Notes: a model not told the origin generated them from the sequence alone. Numbered from the stretch's first letter, positions 47,397 to 56,463 are shown. The stretch is 64,000 bases of DNA from SZAS-79 sp964599095 (GCA_964599095.1 CAZREB010000004.1:124001-188000); one strand, 5' to 3'. A program made the numbers and translations.

Positions 47397-47831
47397 ATGG
47401 CGCGGCATGTACGAAGGGACTCGACTGAGCCGGACCCGCCCGGCGCGTCGGAATTGATCTCGCAAAGGATCGCCGACCTCGGCGACTGGCGCGGGGAAAC
47501 CCTCGCAAGGATGCGCAAGCTCATCAAGGAGGCGGATCCGGACGTCGTCGAGGAGTGGAAATGGCGGGGCACGCCGGTCTGGTCCCACGACGGCATCATC
47601 TGCACCGGCGAGACCTACAAGAGCGTCGTAAAGCTCACGTTCGCCAAGGGTGCGTCCCTGGAGGATCCGGCCCGCCTGTTCAACTCGAGCCTCGACGGCA
47701 ATGTCCGCCGGGCGATCGACATCCACGAGGGCGAGAAGGTCGACGGACCGGCCTTCAAGACGCTCATTCGCAAGGCGGTCGCCTTCAATAGGGCCGGCAG
47801 GACGAAGACTTCAAGGAAGGCGAAGGCCTAA
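47397..47831 (+). CDS. DUF1801 domain protein
   Basis: A 144-residue DUF1801 (YdhG/YjbR-like fold) protein with EWKWRGTPVWSHDGIICTGE, then YKSVVKLTFAKGASL. The function is not known, although related proteins have been linked to metal or haem stress. I start at the ATG at 47397 because GAGGAG is 3 nt upstream; an ATG 21 nt earlier lacks one. The C-terminus is Lys/Arg-rich. The 98-bp gap to the next gene shows nothing I recognise. Confidence 0.82.
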   Translation: MARHVRRDSTEPDPPGASELISQRIADLGDWRGETLARMRKLIKEADPDVVEEWKWRGTPVWSHDGIICTGETYKSVVKLTFAKGASLEDPARLFNSSLDGNVRRAIDIHEGEKVDGPAFKTLIRKAVAFNRAGRTKTSRKAKA

Positions 47832-47929
47832 AATAACGCGCCGGGCCGGGGGTTTTAGAACGGTGCCGGCAATTTCCCGCCGCGTGAGCACGCGCGCGAC
47901 CCAACATCAACGATAGGCCACGCCCAGCC

Positions 47930-48313
47930 ATGCCGATATCCGAATCCGATCCCCGAGTCTTCTTCGCCGCCGAGCGCACTCTCCTTGCGTGGTTGCGTAC
48001 AGGGCTCACAATCATGGCGCTCGGATTCGTGGTCTCGCGCTTCGGGTTGTTCGTCCAGCTGCTCGCCATTCAAGCGCCGAAGCCGGCCGCGGCGGTCCAC
48101 TCGTCCCTGTCGGCGGCGCTGGGCATCGCCTTTGTCATCGCCGGCACGCTGGCCATAGTGGTTGCCGCCATTCAACACCGGCGCTTTGTCGCAACATTGC
48201 ATCCGTCGGACCTGCCGGGCTCCTATTCAAGGGCGTTCGCCGTGGTCATTTCGCTTTTCATCGGGGCGCTGGGCGTGGCCCTTGCCGGTTACCTCATGGT
48301 CACCCAACCTTGA
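47930..48313 (+). CDS. YidH/DUF202 family membrane protein
   Basis: A 127-residue inner-membrane protein of the DUF202/YidH family. It has the family start FFAAERTLLAWLRTGLTIMA and three transmembrane helices (LAWLRTGLTIMALGFVVSRF, ALGIAFVIAGTLAIVVAAI, AFAVVISLFIGALGVALAGY). The conserved ERTxLAWxRT motif is intact. The function is unknown. It is a single gene between DUF1801 and a haem-binding protein gene. Confidence 0.9.
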   Translation: MPISESDPRVFFAAERTLLAWLRTGLTIMALGFVVSRFGLFVQLLAIQAPKPAAAVHSSLSAALGIAFVIAGTLAIVVAAIQHRRFVATLHPSDLPGSYSRAFAVVISLFIGALGVALAGYLMVTQP

Positions 48314-48385
48314 TGCAGAGCAACCCGGCGGCCGCGAGATGCTGATTGAATTCGACATGTGTTCGTCGACCAAAGGGAGCATTCC

Positions 48386-48880
48386 ATGTACAGAACAGCA
48401 TTCGCCATCGCGCTCCTGCTCGGCCTGAACGCGCCGCTGCATTCGCAGGAAGCGCTGTTCCAGACCAAGTCCCTGACGCCTGAGACCGCGCTTGCGGCGG
48501 CGAAGGCGGCATTGGAAGCATGCCGCAAGCAGGGGTACCAGGTCGGTGTCGCGGTGGCCGATCGGTCCGGGGTGACCCAGGTAGTGCTGCGCGACCGGTT
48601 CGCCGGGGCTCACACCGTCGAGGTTGCGGTGGACAAGGCCTGGACCGCGGCGAGCTTCCGCACGCCGACTTCGGCGCTCGCTGCCGAGACGCAGCCGGGA
48701 AGGCCGATGAGCGGCCTGCGGAATCTCCCACGGTTCCTGGCGGTCGGCGGCGGCCTGGCCATCGAAGGCGGCGGCACGACTTTCGGCGCGATCGGCGTCT
48801 CGGGCGCGCCGGGCGGTGAAGCAGACGAGGCTTGCGCCAAGGCCGGGATCAAGGCGATCTCGGACTCGATCGAGTTCTGA
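48386..48880 (+). CDS. GlcG/HbpS-type haem-degrading family protein, exported
   Basis: A 164-residue GlcG/HbpS-fold protein with a signal peptide (FAIALLLGLNAPLHSQEA). Core motifs are YQVGVAVADRSGVTQVVLRD, then VAVDKAWTAASFRTPTS and GGGLAIEGGGTTFGAIGVSG. The family binds haem or cobalamin, or has no known ligand. AAAGGGAG precedes the ATG at 48386. Its stop is directly followed by the HflX GTG with no spacer. Confidence 0.87.
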   Translation: MYRTAFAIALLLGLNAPLHSQEALFQTKSLTPETALAAAKAALEACRKQGYQVGVAVADRSGVTQVVLRDRFAGAHTVEVAVDKAWTAASFRTPTSALAAETQPGRPMSGLRNLPRFLAVGGGLAIEGGGTTFGAIGVSGAPGGEADEACAKAGIKAISDSIEF

Positions 48881-50260
48881 GTGCGCGCCGTAGCAGCCGC
48901 GGTACAGCTGCCCGGGGTAGACGACGCGGAGTTCGAGGCATCGCTCGACGAACTGCGCGAGCTGGCCGCGACGCTGGGCTACGAGGTGGTGGCCACGTTC
49001 ACGCAGAAGCGGACCGCCTTTGATTCCACGGCCTACCTGGGCGCCGGCAAGCGCGAGGAGATCCGGCGCTTCGTGCAGGGTGATGCAGAGGCTAAGGAAA
49101 AGGGACCCGAAAGGCGGGTCGCGCATCATGGCCTGGTCGCAGCGCGCGAAGCGGCCAAGGCCCGCGCCGGGAACGACAACCGGAACGCCGCCTGCGTGCT
49201 CGTAGACCACGAGATTTCGCCCTCGCAGGCGCGCAACCTCGAAAACGAGGTCGGCTGCGAGGTGCTGGACCGCACGATGGTGATCCTCGAGATCTTTCAC
49301 CGCCATGCGCGCTCGAACTCGGCGCGCGCGCAGGTCGAGATCGCGCGCCTGCGCTACCTCGCGCCGCGCTTGCGCGAAGCGGCCAAGCTTGCCGGGCCGC
49401 AGGGCCGGCAGCGCAGCGGGGTCGGCGGGCGCGGCGCCGGCGAAGCCGCGGGCGAGGCGGATCGCGCGAAGATCCGCGACCGGATCGCCGAACTCAAGCA
49501 GGAGATCGTGGCCCTCGACCTCGAGCGCCAGACGCAGCGCGCGCGGCGCCAGGAAAGCCGGGGCCTCGCGCGCGTGGCGCTGATCGGCTACACGAACGCG
49601 GGGAAATCCACGCTGATGCGCGCGCTCACCGGAAGCGAAGTGCTGGTCGCCAACAAGCTGTTCGCCACGCTCGACACCACCGTGCGCGCGCTTGCGCCCG
49701 AAGGCGTGCCGCGCGTGCTGGTGAGCGACACCGTGGGGTTCATCAAGAACCTGCCGCACGACCTGGTCGCCTCCTTCAAGTCCACGCTCGAGGAAGCCGC
49801 CGAGGCGACGCTGCTGCTCCACGTGATCGACGCCAGCGATCCCGGGTTCGAGCGCCAGATCGGCGTCACCGAGAAAGTACTGCAGGAAATCGGCGCCGGC
49901 AAAGTACCGCGCCTGCGCGTGTTCAACAAGATCGACCGGGTCGGCGATGCCGCGGCGCGGGCCGGCCGAGCGAAAGCTTTGCGCGCGCGATTCCCCAAGT
50001 GCATCGTGATGAGCGCGGTCGATATGGCGGATGTCGCCAGGCTGCGGAAGGCGATCCGCGCGTTCTTCGCGCGGCGCCTCGTCAAGGCCGAATTGTTCCT
50101 GCCCTGGTCGGCGCAGCAACTGCGTGGCGAGGTGTTTTCGGTTTGCGAGGTGCTCGAGGAGCGCCCGGACGCCGATGGGACGTTGTTCCGCGTGCGCGGC
50201 GAGCGCAAGGTCATCGAAGGCCTGCGCAAGCGGATCGGCCAGCCGCAGGCGAGCCGGTAG
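48881..50260 (+). CDS. hflX: GTPase HflX, variant with N-domain insertion
   Basis: A ribosome-associated GTPase of 459 residues of the HflX family, which splits or rescues stalled 70S ribosomes. It has the N-domain (GAGKREEIRRFV, DHEISPSQARNLE, DRTMVILEIFHRHAR), a coiled linker and the G domain with GYTNAGKST, DTVGFIKNLPH and FNKID. About 35 extra residues (QGDAEAKEKGPERRVAHHGL and following) interrupt the N-domain. It is not beside hfq, the usual place. The start is GTG immediately after the haem-binding gene stop. A second canonical hflX probably exists elsewhere in the genome. Confidence 0.9.
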   Translation: MRAVAAAVQLPGVDDAEFEASLDELRELAATLGYEVVATFTQKRTAFDSTAYLGAGKREEIRRFVQGDAEAKEKGPERRVAHHGLVAAREAAKARAGNDNRNAACVLVDHEISPSQARNLENEVGCEVLDRTMVILEIFHRHARSNSARAQVEIARLRYLAPRLREAAKLAGPQGRQRSGVGGRGAGEAAGEADRAKIRDRIAELKQEIVALDLERQTQRARRQESRGLARVALIGYTNAGKSTLMRALTGSEVLVANKLFATLDTTVRALAPEGVPRVLVSDTVGFIKNLPHDLVASFKSTLEEAAEATLLLHVIDASDPGFERQIGVTEKVLQEIGAGKVPRLRVFNKIDRVGDAAARAGRAKALRARFPKCIVMSAVDMADVARLRKAIRAFFARRLVKAELFLPWSAQQLRGEVFSVCEVLEERPDADGTLFRVRGERKVIEGLRKRIGQPQASR

Positions 50261-50341
50261 GGACGAGAGGCCGCCCGGCTTCACGCCGGGGCCTGGGAAC
50301 GCCACAATGCGCCCTTTCCCCGACAGAAAGGCGAGTCGATC

Positions 50342-50788
50342 ATGGCCACCGGTACCGTCCGTCTTCACCGCGTGCTTCGCGCACCCCCCGAGCGTGTCTA
50401 CCGTGCTTTCCTGGATGCCGATGCGATGGCCAAATGGCTTCCGCCCTACGGCTTCACCTGCAAGGTCCACCACATGGACGTGAAAGTCGGGGGCACCTTC
50501 CGGATGTCGTTCACGAACTTTTCGAGCGGCAACGGCCACTCCTTCGGCGGGGAGTACCTCGAGCTCGTGCCGAACGAGAAGATCCGCTATACGGACAAGT
50601 TCGACGACCCGAACCTGCCCGGGGAAATGCAGGCGACCGTGAGCCTGAAGAAGGTTTTGTGCGGGACCGAGTTGAACGTCGTGCAGGAAGGCATTCCAGA
50701 AGCCATTCCGGTGGAAATGTGCTACCTCGGCTGGCAGGAGTCGCTCGCGCAGCTTGCGAAGGTCGTCGAACCCGAGATCCCGGGATAA
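50342..50788 (+). CDS. SRPBCC/AHSA1-like protein
   Basis: A 148-residue START/Bet v1-fold protein of the activator-of-Hsp90-like group (VRLHRVLRAPPERVYRAFLD, MAKWLPPYGFTCKVHHMDVK, SLAQLAKVVEPEIPG tail). It has a hydrophobic ligand cavity fold; no ligand is known. The 81-bp upstream gap has a CACAAT that may be a -10. It is separated by 34 nt from the MFS transporter gene. Confidence 0.87.
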   Translation: MATGTVRLHRVLRAPPERVYRAFLDADAMAKWLPPYGFTCKVHHMDVKVGGTFRMSFTNFSSGNGHSFGGEYLELVPNEKIRYTDKFDDPNLPGEMQATVSLKKVLCGTELNVVQEGIPEAIPVEMCYLGWQESLAQLAKVVEPEIPG

Positions 50789-50822
50789 CGGGCCGGCGCA
50801 GCTTCGCGCCGCGAGCGGCTCG

Positions 50823-52133
50823 ATGACGGTCCGGACTTCCCGCTGGTGGTCGCGCCTGCCTTTTTACTACGGGTGGCTGATCATCGCCGTCGCGTTCGTC
50901 ACGATGGCGATAGGCGTCAGCGCGCGCACCGCGTTCTCCCTGCTTCTGCCGCCGCTGATCGGCGAATTCGGCTGGGACCGGGGGCTTGCGGCCGGCGCGT
51001 TCTCGTTCGGCTTCCTGGTGTCCGCGATCGCGAGCCCACTGGTCGGCCGCATGGTGGACCGGCACGGACCGCGCGTCGTGATCGAGAGCGGGATCGCCCT
51101 GCTGACGCTCGGGCTCCTTTCGGCACCGCTGATCGAGCGGCCATGGCACCTGTATGCGACGCTCGGCGTCCTCGTCGGGGCCGGCACAAACCTGATGAGC
51201 TTCACGGCACACTCGCTCTTCCTGCCGAACTGGTTCGTGCGGCGCCGGGCCATGGCGATCGGCATCGCATTCTCCGGTGTCGGCATCGGCGCGATGCTGG
51301 TGTTGCCCTGGCTGCAGGCCATCATCGTCGAGAAGGGATGGCGCGCCTCGTGCTGGGCGATGGGGCTGCTGGTGTTCCTTGTGCTCGGCCCGATCAACCT
51401 GCTGGTGCGCCGCCGTCCGGAGGATCTGGGGTTGCTTCCCGATGGCGGGGAGCGCGGTTCGGGAGATGACGGCAAGCGCGCTCCTGCGAATGTCGTCGAC
51501 GCAGCCTGGGCGGCTACCGACTGGACGCTCGCACGCGCGATCCGCACCGGCCGCTTCTGGTGGATCGTCGTGGGGTACTTCTGCGCACTCTTCGCGTGGT
51601 ATGCGGTGCAGGTTCACCAGACCAAGTACCTCGTGGAGATCGGCTTCAGCCCGCTGGTCGCCGCGTGGGCCTTGGGGATCGTGAGCGCGGCCGGCATTCC
51701 GGGCCAGATTTCCCTCGGCGCGCTGTCCGATCGCATCGGGCGGGAATGGGTGTGGACCGCAGGCTGCCTGGGTTTCGGGATCTGCTATGCCACGCTGATC
51801 GCGCTGGAGCGCAACCCGTCGGAGGCGCTGCTGTACCTGATGGTCGTCTCGCAGGGTTTCCTGGGTTACGCGCTGACATCGGTAATGGGGCCGATCGTCG
51901 CCGAGATCTTCGAAGGGCCGCATTTCGGGTCGGTGTTCGGCACCGTGACGGTCGCGCTGATCCTCGGCGGCGCGGCGGGCCCGTGGGCGGCCGGCGCGAT
52001 TCACGACGCGACCGGCAGCTACCAGATCGCCTTCCGGCTTGCGATCGGATGCTGCGTCGTGTCTGCCCTGGCGATCTGGGTCGCGGCGCCGCGCAATGTT
52101 CGCCTGGTCCCGGGGCGCGTTCGATCCGGCTGA
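50823..52133 (+). CDS. MFS transporter
   Basis: A major facilitator of 436 residues with twelve predicted helices, resembling the oxalate/formate-antiporter and monocarboxylate groups. It has FYYGWLIIAVAFVTMAIGVS, then VGRMVDRHGPRVVIESG as the loop 2-3 motif and LGALSDRIGREWVWTAG as its C-half repeat. The start at 50823 is chosen because the sequence before it is not membrane-like. The substrate is likely an organic acid; nothing adjacent identifies it. Confidence 0.9.
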   Translation: MTVRTSRWWSRLPFYYGWLIIAVAFVTMAIGVSARTAFSLLLPPLIGEFGWDRGLAAGAFSFGFLVSAIASPLVGRMVDRHGPRVVIESGIALLTLGLLSAPLIERPWHLYATLGVLVGAGTNLMSFTAHSLFLPNWFVRRRAMAIGIAFSGVGIGAMLVLPWLQAIIVEKGWRASCWAMGLLVFLVLGPINLLVRRRPEDLGLLPDGGERGSGDDGKRAPANVVDAAWAATDWTLARAIRTGRFWWIVVGYFCALFAWYAVQVHQTKYLVEIGFSPLVAAWALGIVSAAGIPGQISLGALSDRIGREWVWTAGCLGFGICYATLIALERNPSEALLYLMVVSQGFLGYALTSVMGPIVAEIFEGPHFGSVFGTVTVALILGGAAGPWAAGAIHDATGSYQIAFRLAIGCCVVSALAIWVAAPRNVRLVPGRVRSG

Positions 52134-52187
52134 AATCTGCGCAGTGAAACAGCCGGCGTCCGGAAATTGCGCCGCAAATCCCCGCAG

Positions 52188-52193
52188 TAGAAT
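52188..52193 (+). promoter_or_regulatory. Candidate -10 element for the Bug/dehydrogenase/TauD operon
   Basis: TAGAAT at 52188-52193 with AATTGC 17 nt upstream lies in the only gap (114 bp) before the operon, 54 nt before its first ATG. It is a plausible but weak promoter. Confidence 0.3.
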
Positions 52194-52247
52194 GCCCCGC
52201 GGCCCGCCTGTCCGGGTGCGAGGCAGCCTCAACCGTGGAGAATGCGC

Positions 52248-53216
52248 ATGACACCGTCTCGCAAGGTTTTTCTCGCAGGGCTCGCGGTGGCAGGGTGCGT
52301 GGTGGCCTCGGCCGCGCCGGCCGCGTATCCGCAGGGTCCGGTAAAGATGGTCGTTCCGCTTTCTCCCGGCGGCGCGACCGACAGCGCGGCGCGCATCGTC
52401 GCCAAGGCGCTTGCCGACAGCCTCGGCCAGCCGGTGGTCGTCGAGAACAAGCCCGGCGCCGACGGCAGTATTGCGGCGCTTTCGGTCATCAACTCCAAGG
52501 CCGACGGCCAGACGCTGTTCTTCGCTTCCACGACGGCCATCTGTGCCGTGCCTACGCTGCGCAAGAATCCGCCCTACGATCCGAGGACGGCGCTGACGCC
52601 GGTGTCGATGGTCGGCACGCTGGAACTGGTGCTGTTCGCGCATCCCAGTGTCGAAGGCAGGACGCTGGCGGACGTGCTGCGTTACGTGAAAGCGAATCCG
52701 GGCAAGGTCGACTTCGCCAGCTCGAACAGCACTGCGCTGCTCGCTTCCGTGCAATTGCAACGCGGCGCGGGATTGAAGTCGGTGAACGTTCCGTACAAAG
52801 GGGATGCGCCGGCGCTGGTCGACCTGGTGGCCGGGCGAGTCCAGCTGATGTTCGGCAGTCCCGGTGCGCCGATGCAATTCATCCAGCAGGGGCGCCTGCG
52901 GGCGGTGGCCGCGCTTTCGCCCAGCCGCATCGCCACGCTGCCCGAGGTCCCGACGATGAAGGAGGCCGGCGTCGAAGGGATGTCGATCATCCCGTGGCTC
53001 GGCGTGCTCGGTCCGGCCGGAATGCCCGCGGACGTGGTCGGCCGGCTTTCGGGCGAGATGGCGAAGATCCTCGCAAAGCCCGAGCTCCAGGAGCAGTTGG
53101 TGCAATTCGGCGTGAAGCCCCAGGCGATGGATTCCGCGGCCCTCGGCCGCTTCATCCGCGAGCAGATCGGCGCGTGGGGCGACGCAGTGCGCGACGCCGG
53201 CCTGCAGCAGGAGTAG
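52248..53216 (+). CDS. Bug/TctC family periplasmic binding protein
   Basis: A 322-residue solute-binding protein with signal peptide (LAGLAVAGCVVASAAPAAYP) and motifs KMVVPLSPGGATDSAARIVA, VVENKPGADGSIAALSVI and VPYKGDAPALVDLVAGRVQL. GGAG is 7 nt before the ATG at 52248; another ATG 6 nt earlier is less well placed. It is the first gene of a four-gene run with a hydroxyacid dehydrogenase, a dioxygenase and an NTF2-like protein. Confidence 0.9.
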   Translation: MTPSRKVFLAGLAVAGCVVASAAPAAYPQGPVKMVVPLSPGGATDSAARIVAKALADSLGQPVVVENKPGADGSIAALSVINSKADGQTLFFASTTAICAVPTLRKNPPYDPRTALTPVSMVGTLELVLFAHPSVEGRTLADVLRYVKANPGKVDFASSNSTALLASVQLQRGAGLKSVNVPYKGDAPALVDLVAGRVQLMFGSPGAPMQFIQQGRLRAVAALSPSRIATLPEVPTMKEAGVEGMSIIPWLGVLGPAGMPADVVGRLSGEMAKILAKPELQEQLVQFGVKPQAMDSAALGRFIREQIGAWGDAVRDAGLQQE

Positions 53217-53226
53217 AACAATCCCG

Positions 53227-54261
53227 ATGCCACAGCCTTCGTCCGCAGCCGGGCCCGCCCGGCTGCGGGTCCATTTCGAGAGCCTCACCTCGCGGCCGGT
53301 GTTCCGGATCACCGAGGCGCAACTCGCCGACGCGATCGGGCGCCATCCGGACATCGGAGCGCGCCTGGACGTCAGTCGCGGCGAAGACCTGGAAGACCTG
53401 GCCCCGGCGCTGCCCGAGATCGACGTCCTGGTCGCCTCCGAGTTCGTACTCTCGCACCCGGCCTTTCCATTGAGGGACCTGGCGCGCGCCGCGCCGCGGC
53501 TGAAATGGATGCACGTGACGAACGCAGGCATCGAGAAGCTGCTGCCGCTTGCGTGGCTGCCGAAGAGCATGAAGCTGACTAACAGCGCGGGCGCGCATTT
53601 CATCAAGGCCAAGGAATTCGCCGCGATGGCGCTGCTGATGCTGAACGCGCAGCTGCCCCGGATCATCGGCAACCAGGCGCAGCGCAAATGGGAAAAGGTG
53701 CTGACGCCGACCGTCGCAGGCAAGACGCTGTGCGTAGTGGGCGTGGGCGAACTGGGACTCGCGTTTGTCACGGAAGGAAAGCGCCTCGGCCTCGAGGTGA
53801 TCGGCGTGCGGCGCTCGGGCCGCGCCCGGGCCGGCGTCGACCGGATGTACCCGACGGCGGAGGTCGGCGACGCGCTGTCGCAAGCCGACTTCGTCGTCGT
53901 GAGCACGCCGCTGACGGCCGACACCGAAGGCCTGATCGGCGCGAGGGAATTCGCGCGGATGCGGCCGGGCGTGGGCTTCGTCAACGTGGCGCGCGCAAAG
54001 GTGGTCGACTACGCGGCCCTGCAGGAATCCCTGCGCAGCGGCCACGTGAGCGGTGCGATCCTCGACGTGTTCCACCCCGAGCCGCTGCCGGCGGAATCCG
54101 ACCTCTGGCAGACGCCGAACCTGGTGATGATGCCGCACGTGGCGATGGACGACAGCGAGAACTTCCTCGCGCGCTGCCTGGATATCGGCTTCGAGAACCT
54201 CGCCCGGCACCTGCAGGGCCGGCGCCTGAAGAACGTGGTCAACCCGGCGAGGGGCTATTGA
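53227..54261 (+). CDS. D-2-hydroxyacid dehydrogenase family protein
   Basis: A 344-residue NAD(P)-dependent dehydrogenase of the D-isomer-specific family. The Rossmann motif GVGELG is in LCVVGVGELGLAFVTEGKRL. The conserved VNVARAKVVDYAALQESL and the catalytic HPEPLPAESDLW...MPHVAM region are present. It would interconvert a 2-hydroxy and a 2-oxo acid. It lies 10 nt after the Bug gene and overlaps the dioxygenase start by 1 nt (TGATG). Confidence 0.87.
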   Translation: MPQPSSAAGPARLRVHFESLTSRPVFRITEAQLADAIGRHPDIGARLDVSRGEDLEDLAPALPEIDVLVASEFVLSHPAFPLRDLARAAPRLKWMHVTNAGIEKLLPLAWLPKSMKLTNSAGAHFIKAKEFAAMALLMLNAQLPRIIGNQAQRKWEKVLTPTVAGKTLCVVGVGELGLAFVTEGKRLGLEVIGVRRSGRARAGVDRMYPTAEVGDALSQADFVVVSTPLTADTEGLIGAREFARMRPGVGFVNVARAKVVDYAALQESLRSGHVSGAILDVFHPEPLPAESDLWQTPNLVMMPHVAMDDSENFLARCLDIGFENLARHLQGRRLKNVVNPARGY

Positions 54262-55301
54262 TGCCGATCCGGCCCGTGACCGGCCCGTGCGCATGGACCG
54301 CTGCGCAGATGCGCGCAAGCGACCGCTGGATCTACCGCGTCACGGAGGCCGACCGTCAGGAGTTGCGCGACGCGCTTGCCATCCTGCGCTCGAAAGGATC
54401 GGCGATTCCCTTCGGCAAGGCCGACTTCCCGCTTGGCAGCCTTGCCGCAAAGCTGGGCTGCCTGCGCGAAGAGGCCGAGTCCGGCAGCGGCGTCATGTTG
54501 ATGCGCGGGTTCCCGCTCGACGAGTGGGACTTCGAAACGGCGAGGCTGGCTTACTGGGGCCTCGGCACGCACATCGGCACCGCGCTCGCGCAGAACGCGC
54601 GCGGCGAGTTGCTCGGCGAGGTGACCGACAAGGGCGGCAACGCGAACACGAACCCGAATGCCCGCGGATATCACACGGCGTATGCAATGCCCTTCCACAA
54701 CGACTACTGCGACGTGGTCGGGCTGCTGTGCGTCAGGCGCTCCAAGGCCGGCGGGCTGAGCTGCGTCGCAAGCGCGGCGGCGGTGCACAACCGGATCCTC
54801 GAAGCGCGCCCCGACATCCTCGACCTGCTCTATGGCCCCTGGTACAGCGACGTGCGGGGCGAAGAGCCCGAAGGCCGGCCGCCGTATTACATGGAGCCTC
54901 GCTATGCCCGGCTCGGCGAGCGGCTCTTCACGCATCACGGCAACACCTATCTCAAGTCCGCCCAGCGCTTTCCCGAAGTGCCGCGGATGACCGACCTGCA
55001 TTTCGAGGCCGTCGGGATGATCGACGCCCTGTGCGCCAGCGACGAGTTTCGCCTCGACATGGATTTCCAGCCCGGCGACATCCAGTTGCTGAACAACCGG
55101 GTCGTGCTCCATTCGCGCACCGATTTCGTCGACTACGACGAGCCCGGGAGGAAGCGCCTGCTGCTGCGGCTCTGGCTGCGCACGCCCGGTTATGCCGAGC
55201 TCCCCGGGTTCATGACGCCGAGGCTGGAGGATATGGATCACTGGCTGCGGAATCCGCGGGCCGGCCCGCGGCTCGGGCTTGGATCGGGAGGACCATCGTG
55301 A
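54261..55301 (+). CDS. TauD/TfdA family dioxygenase
   Basis: A 346-residue Fe(II)/2-oxoglutarate dioxygenase-like protein. The iron ligands are probably the His and Asp of AMPFHNDYCDVVGL and the His of NNRVVLHSRTDFVDY, with Arg in KRLLLRLWLRTP for 2-oxoglutarate. It is more like the clavaminate-synthase/TauD-like group of catabolic operons than true taurine dioxygenase. The ATG overlaps the dehydrogenase stop and the 3' end overlaps the next GTG (GTGA), so it is tightly coupled. Confidence 0.85.
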   Translation: MPIRPVTGPCAWTAAQMRASDRWIYRVTEADRQELRDALAILRSKGSAIPFGKADFPLGSLAAKLGCLREEAESGSGVMLMRGFPLDEWDFETARLAYWGLGTHIGTALAQNARGELLGEVTDKGGNANTNPNARGYHTAYAMPFHNDYCDVVGLLCVRRSKAGGLSCVASAAAVHNRILEARPDILDLLYGPWYSDVRGEEPEGRPPYYMEPRYARLGERLFTHHGNTYLKSAQRFPEVPRMTDLHFEAVGMIDALCASDEFRLDMDFQPGDIQLLNNRVVLHSRTDFVDYDEPGRKRLLLRLWLRTPGYAELPGFMTPRLEDMDHWLRNPRAGPRLGLGSGGPS

Positions 55302-55723
55302 ACATCGAGCAATTCATGCAAGGCTACAAGGCGGCGTGGGAGAACCGCGACGAAACCATGTTCGCCGCACTGTTTGCGCAAGACGGCATCTACCGCAATA
55401 CGCCGTTTGCCGAGCAGCGCGGCCACGCGCAGCTTGCCGAGTACTGGCGCCGGGTCAAGCTGCAGGAGGACGTCGAACTCGGGTTCGAGGTGCTTGCGTC
55501 CACGCCTTCGGGCGGCATCGCCCACTGGCATGTGACCTACCAGGTGGCCTCCGAAGAGCTGTTCCGGATCTGGGCCCGGTCCACGGGCACGGACCTGGTC
55601 GCGCGCAAACCCGGTGATCCGCTGCCCCGCATGGTCCTCGACGGCGTGCTCAAGGCGCGGTTCGAAGGCGGCCTGTGCGCGGAGTGCGACATTTGGTGGC
55701 ACAGCATGCCGGTGGCAAGATGA
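55298..55723 (+). CDS. NTF2/SnoaL-like protein
   Basis: A 141-residue NTF2-like cone-fold protein (MQGYKAAWENRDETMFAALF, GIYRNTPFAEQRGHAQLAEY). The fold holds small hydrophobic ligands and includes isomerases and dehydratases. The start is GTG at 55298, overlapping the dioxygenase stop, with GGGAGG upstream. It is the last gene of the Bug-dehydrogenase-dioxygenase run and may act on the product of that pathway. Confidence 0.8.
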   Translation: MNIEQFMQGYKAAWENRDETMFAALFAQDGIYRNTPFAEQRGHAQLAEYWRRVKLQEDVELGFEVLASTPSGGIAHWHVTYQVASEELFRIWARSTGTDLVARKPGDPLPRMVLDGVLKARFEGGLCAECDIWWHSMPVAR

Positions 55724-55742
55724 GGGTCCAAAGGAGCGCGCG

Positions 55743-56417
55743 ATGATCATCGGAATGCTGGTATTTCCCGACATGACCCAGCTGGATTTCACGGGTCCGT
55801 ACGAGGTGTTTGCACAAATGCAGGGATGCGAGGTCCGGGTCATCGCGAAGACGCTGCAGCCGGTTGCAGCACGCGGCGGGCTCAAGTTCATCCCGGACAC
55901 GACCCTGGAAGACGCACCGCAACTGGACCTGGTCTTCGTTCCCGGCGGGCCGGGCGTCGGTGCGCTGATGGAAGACAAGGCCGTGCTCGAATTCCTGCGG
56001 CGCCAGGCGCAGCAGGCGAAGTACGTCACGTCGGTGTGCACCGGCGCGCTGGTGCTCGGTGCCGCGGGCCTGCTCAAGGGCTACCGCGCCACCACGCACT
56101 GGCTTTCCCTCGACCTGCTGCCGGTCTTCGGCGCGACCGCGATGCCCGATCGCGTCGTGTTCGATCGCAACCGGATTACCGGCGGCGGCGTGACGGCGGG
56201 AATCGATTTTGCCCTCTCGGTGGCCGGGGAAGTCCTCGGGGCGGACGCGGCCAAGACCATCCAGCTGCTGATCGAGTACAACCCGGCGCCGCCGTTTGCC
56301 TGCGGGCATCCGGGAACCGCCGACGCCGGCATCGTCGACGGCCTGCGCGTCGCGCGGGCGCCGATGCAGGCTTCGCGGCTGGAGCAGGCGAGGCGGGCTG
56401 CGGCGCTGTATTGCTGA
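55743..56417 (+). CDS. DJ-1/PfpI family protein (isonitrile hydratase-like)
   Basis: A 224-residue class I glutamine-amidotransferase-fold protein of the DJ-1/PfpI superfamily. It has MIIGMLVFPDMTQLDFTGPY at the N-terminus, FVPGGPGVGALM, and the nucleophile Cys in VTSVCTGALVLGAAGLL. The fold and length match bacterial isonitrile hydratases and DJ-1 proteins of unknown substrate. It lies 19 nt after the NTF2 gene and may be part of the same transcript. Confidence 0.87.
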   Translation: MIIGMLVFPDMTQLDFTGPYEVFAQMQGCEVRVIAKTLQPVAARGGLKFIPDTTLEDAPQLDLVFVPGGPGVGALMEDKAVLEFLRRQAQQAKYVTSVCTGALVLGAAGLLKGYRATTHWLSLDLLPVFGATAMPDRVVFDRNRITGGGVTAGIDFALSVAGEVLGADAAKTIQLLIEYNPAPPFACGHPGTADAGIVDGLRVARAPMQASRLEQARRAAALYC

Positions 56418-56463
56418 CGGTGGCGGGCGTTCCCCTGCGCGACGTTACCTAAGAGGTCCCGGC

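Noticed and set aside
48227..50539. A 770-codon minus-strand frame opposite the haem-binding protein and HflX genes.
   Set aside because: HflX motifs on the plus strand are unambiguous; the antisense frame carries none.
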